Positions 5,628 to 6,270 of a stretch of 6,270 nt of DNA are shown here, one piece after another. Origin of the DNA: Acidobacteriota bacterium (GTDB lineage: Bacteria > Acidobacteriota > Terriglobia > Acidiferrales > UBA7541); the NCBI GenBank assembly GCA_003131985.1, contig PKWH01000207.1:18793-25062 (forward strand), read 5' to 3'. The notes beneath the pieces were generated by a model that was not told where the DNA came from, did no database searches, and saw only the letters and a program-made list of their open reading frames with translations. How positions within the stretch are numbered: position 1 is the first letter of the stretch; each line of letters opens with the position of its first letter. Both the position numbers and the translations under genes were made by a program.

Positions 5628-5711
5628 TGTCATTCTGCTTGCCCTGACGAAGGAAGGGAGCGCAGGCGAGGCCTGCCTGTCGGAAGACAGGAATCTGCTC
5701 GTGCCTTCCTT
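5628..5711. repeat. Nested-hairpin intergenic repeat between convergent genes
   Basis: It begins TGTCATTCTG (5628-5637) and contains GAATCTGC (5691-5698), which I recognise as the ends of a dispersed repeat common in Acidobacteriota (recalled, not searched). Within it, AAGGAAGG (5650-5657) pairs with CCTTCCTT (5704-5711), and GAGC (5658-5661) pairs with GCTC (5697-5700) across a three-base bulge. They enclose two hairpins: GCAGGC-GAG-GCCTGC (5662-5676) and CCTGTC-GGAA-GACAGG (5676-5691), the latter with a GNRA-type loop. The arms share base 5676. It lies between the hydrolase stop and the TPR stop, so it might act as a bidirectional terminator, though no T-run follows on either strand. Confidence 0.65.
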
Positions 5712-5763
5712 GAATGCGGCGAAAACCGTTCCGACTTTCCGCCGGCACGCGCTACGAACGCAA

Positions 5764-6270
5764 TCACGGCTTCCTGGCACGGCCGGAAAGCGCTGCCAGA
5801 GCGCGTTGGTACTCCGGATCATCCGGGGAAAGCGTCGCAGCCTTCTTATACGCCGCCAGCGCATGTTCCGTGTCCCCGCGCTCTTCGTAAATCACACCCA
5901 TTTCAAAAAATGCGTCCGACTCCTTCGGATTCACAATCGTGGTCCGTTCGAAAGCGGACAGCGCTTCATCCAGCTTTCCCTGCTTCTCCAAAATCTTCCC
6001 TTGTACGTACAGAAAATCCGGCTGGTAAGTATCGCGTTCCAGCGCTTGCGAAATCGCCTCGCTCGCTCTCTCAATATCTCCCGCTGAGTAATAGAGCTTC
6101 GCGAGTTGCGAATACGCCGCGCCGTAGGTGGCATCTTTCGCAATCGCCTGCTGCAAGAAGTCGAGCGAGCCGGCGAAATCGTTCTTCAGCGCCAGCTCAT
6201 TCGCCTGCTGCACCAGGTGCTTTGCTTGCGTCTGGTTTTCTTTCGTCTCGCGATCATTTTTCGAAGAGGC
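5764..6270 (-). CDS. Tetratricopeptide-repeat protein, C-terminal part (5' end outside the window)
   Basis: The minus-strand frame stays open from the window edge at 6270 to the TGA at 5764-5766, so only the last 168 residues are present. A GTG at 6213-6211 could be taken as a start, but the frame continues upstream without a stop (...KNDRETKENQTQAKHLV then QQANELAL), and that start would cut the first repeat. Four TPR units of 34 residues run in series, beginning near QAKHLVQQANELALKNDF, YGAAYSQLAKLYYSAGDI, QPDFLYVQGKILEKQGKL and ESDAFFEMGVIYEERGDT. Each has the usual small residue, Tyr/Leu and late Ala positions, and a loop ending in D or P. A short basic tail, GRARKP, closes the protein. 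TPRs form helical scaffolds for protein binding. The partner and location cannot be told without the N-terminus. The gene is convergent with the hydrolase. Confidence 0.9.
   Translation of the reverse strand, partial: ASSKNDRETKENQTQAKHLVQQANELALKNDFAGSLDFLQQAIAKDATYGAAYSQLAKLYYSAGDIERASEAISQALERDTYQPDFLYVQGKILEKQGKLDEALSAFERTTIVNPKESDAFFEMGVIYEERGDTEHALAAYKKAATLSPDDPEYQRALAALSGRARKP

Noticed and set aside
5701..6087. 128-codon plus-strand open frame
   Set aside because: It overlaps the TPR gene antisense and encodes a basic peptide with no motif; the TPR pattern on the other strand is unambiguous.

Overview
The window looks like chromosomal DNA from an Acidobacteriota bacterium, most likely of the Terriglobia type. 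That is inferred from three things: a large Oar-like TonB-dependent transporter with an N-terminal carboxypeptidase-regulatory-like domain (a family greatly expanded in that phylum), moderately GC-rich DNA with C-rich third codon positions, and several kinds of GC-rich palindromic intergenic repeat. No database search was possible, so the taxon is a judgement.

Layout: 1-174 is an upstream leader with a good ribosome binding site. 175-3519 (+) encodes a 1114-residue outer-membrane transporter. 3520-4009 is a roughly 490-bp gap that holds no credible gene. It contains a repeat island with three hairpin units that each begin with GTAGCG, and a diverged tandem duplication of about 80 bp. A promoter-like element follows at 3969-3997. 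4010-5596 (+) is an open frame whose last ~345 codons encode an exported nucleoside hydrolase-like protein. Its first ~150 codons run through REP-like hairpins and two copies of an operator-like dyad, and are probably not protein coding. 5597-5763 lies between convergent genes and holds a nested-hairpin repeat. 5764-6270 (-) is the C-terminal part of a tetratricopeptide-repeat protein that runs off the window.

Possible joint function: an outer-membrane importer next to an exported nucleoside hydrolase is compatible with scavenging of nucleosides or related ribosides. The two genes are separated by a repeat island and probably have separate promoters, so this link is weak. The TPR gene is convergent and need not be related.

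I see no clear new multi-gene system. The points most worth checking are the missing start codon and altered active-site residues of the hydrolase, the paired dyads before its signal peptide, the repeat island, the three-way-junction repeat at 5650-5711, and the strictly paired cysteines of the transporter.
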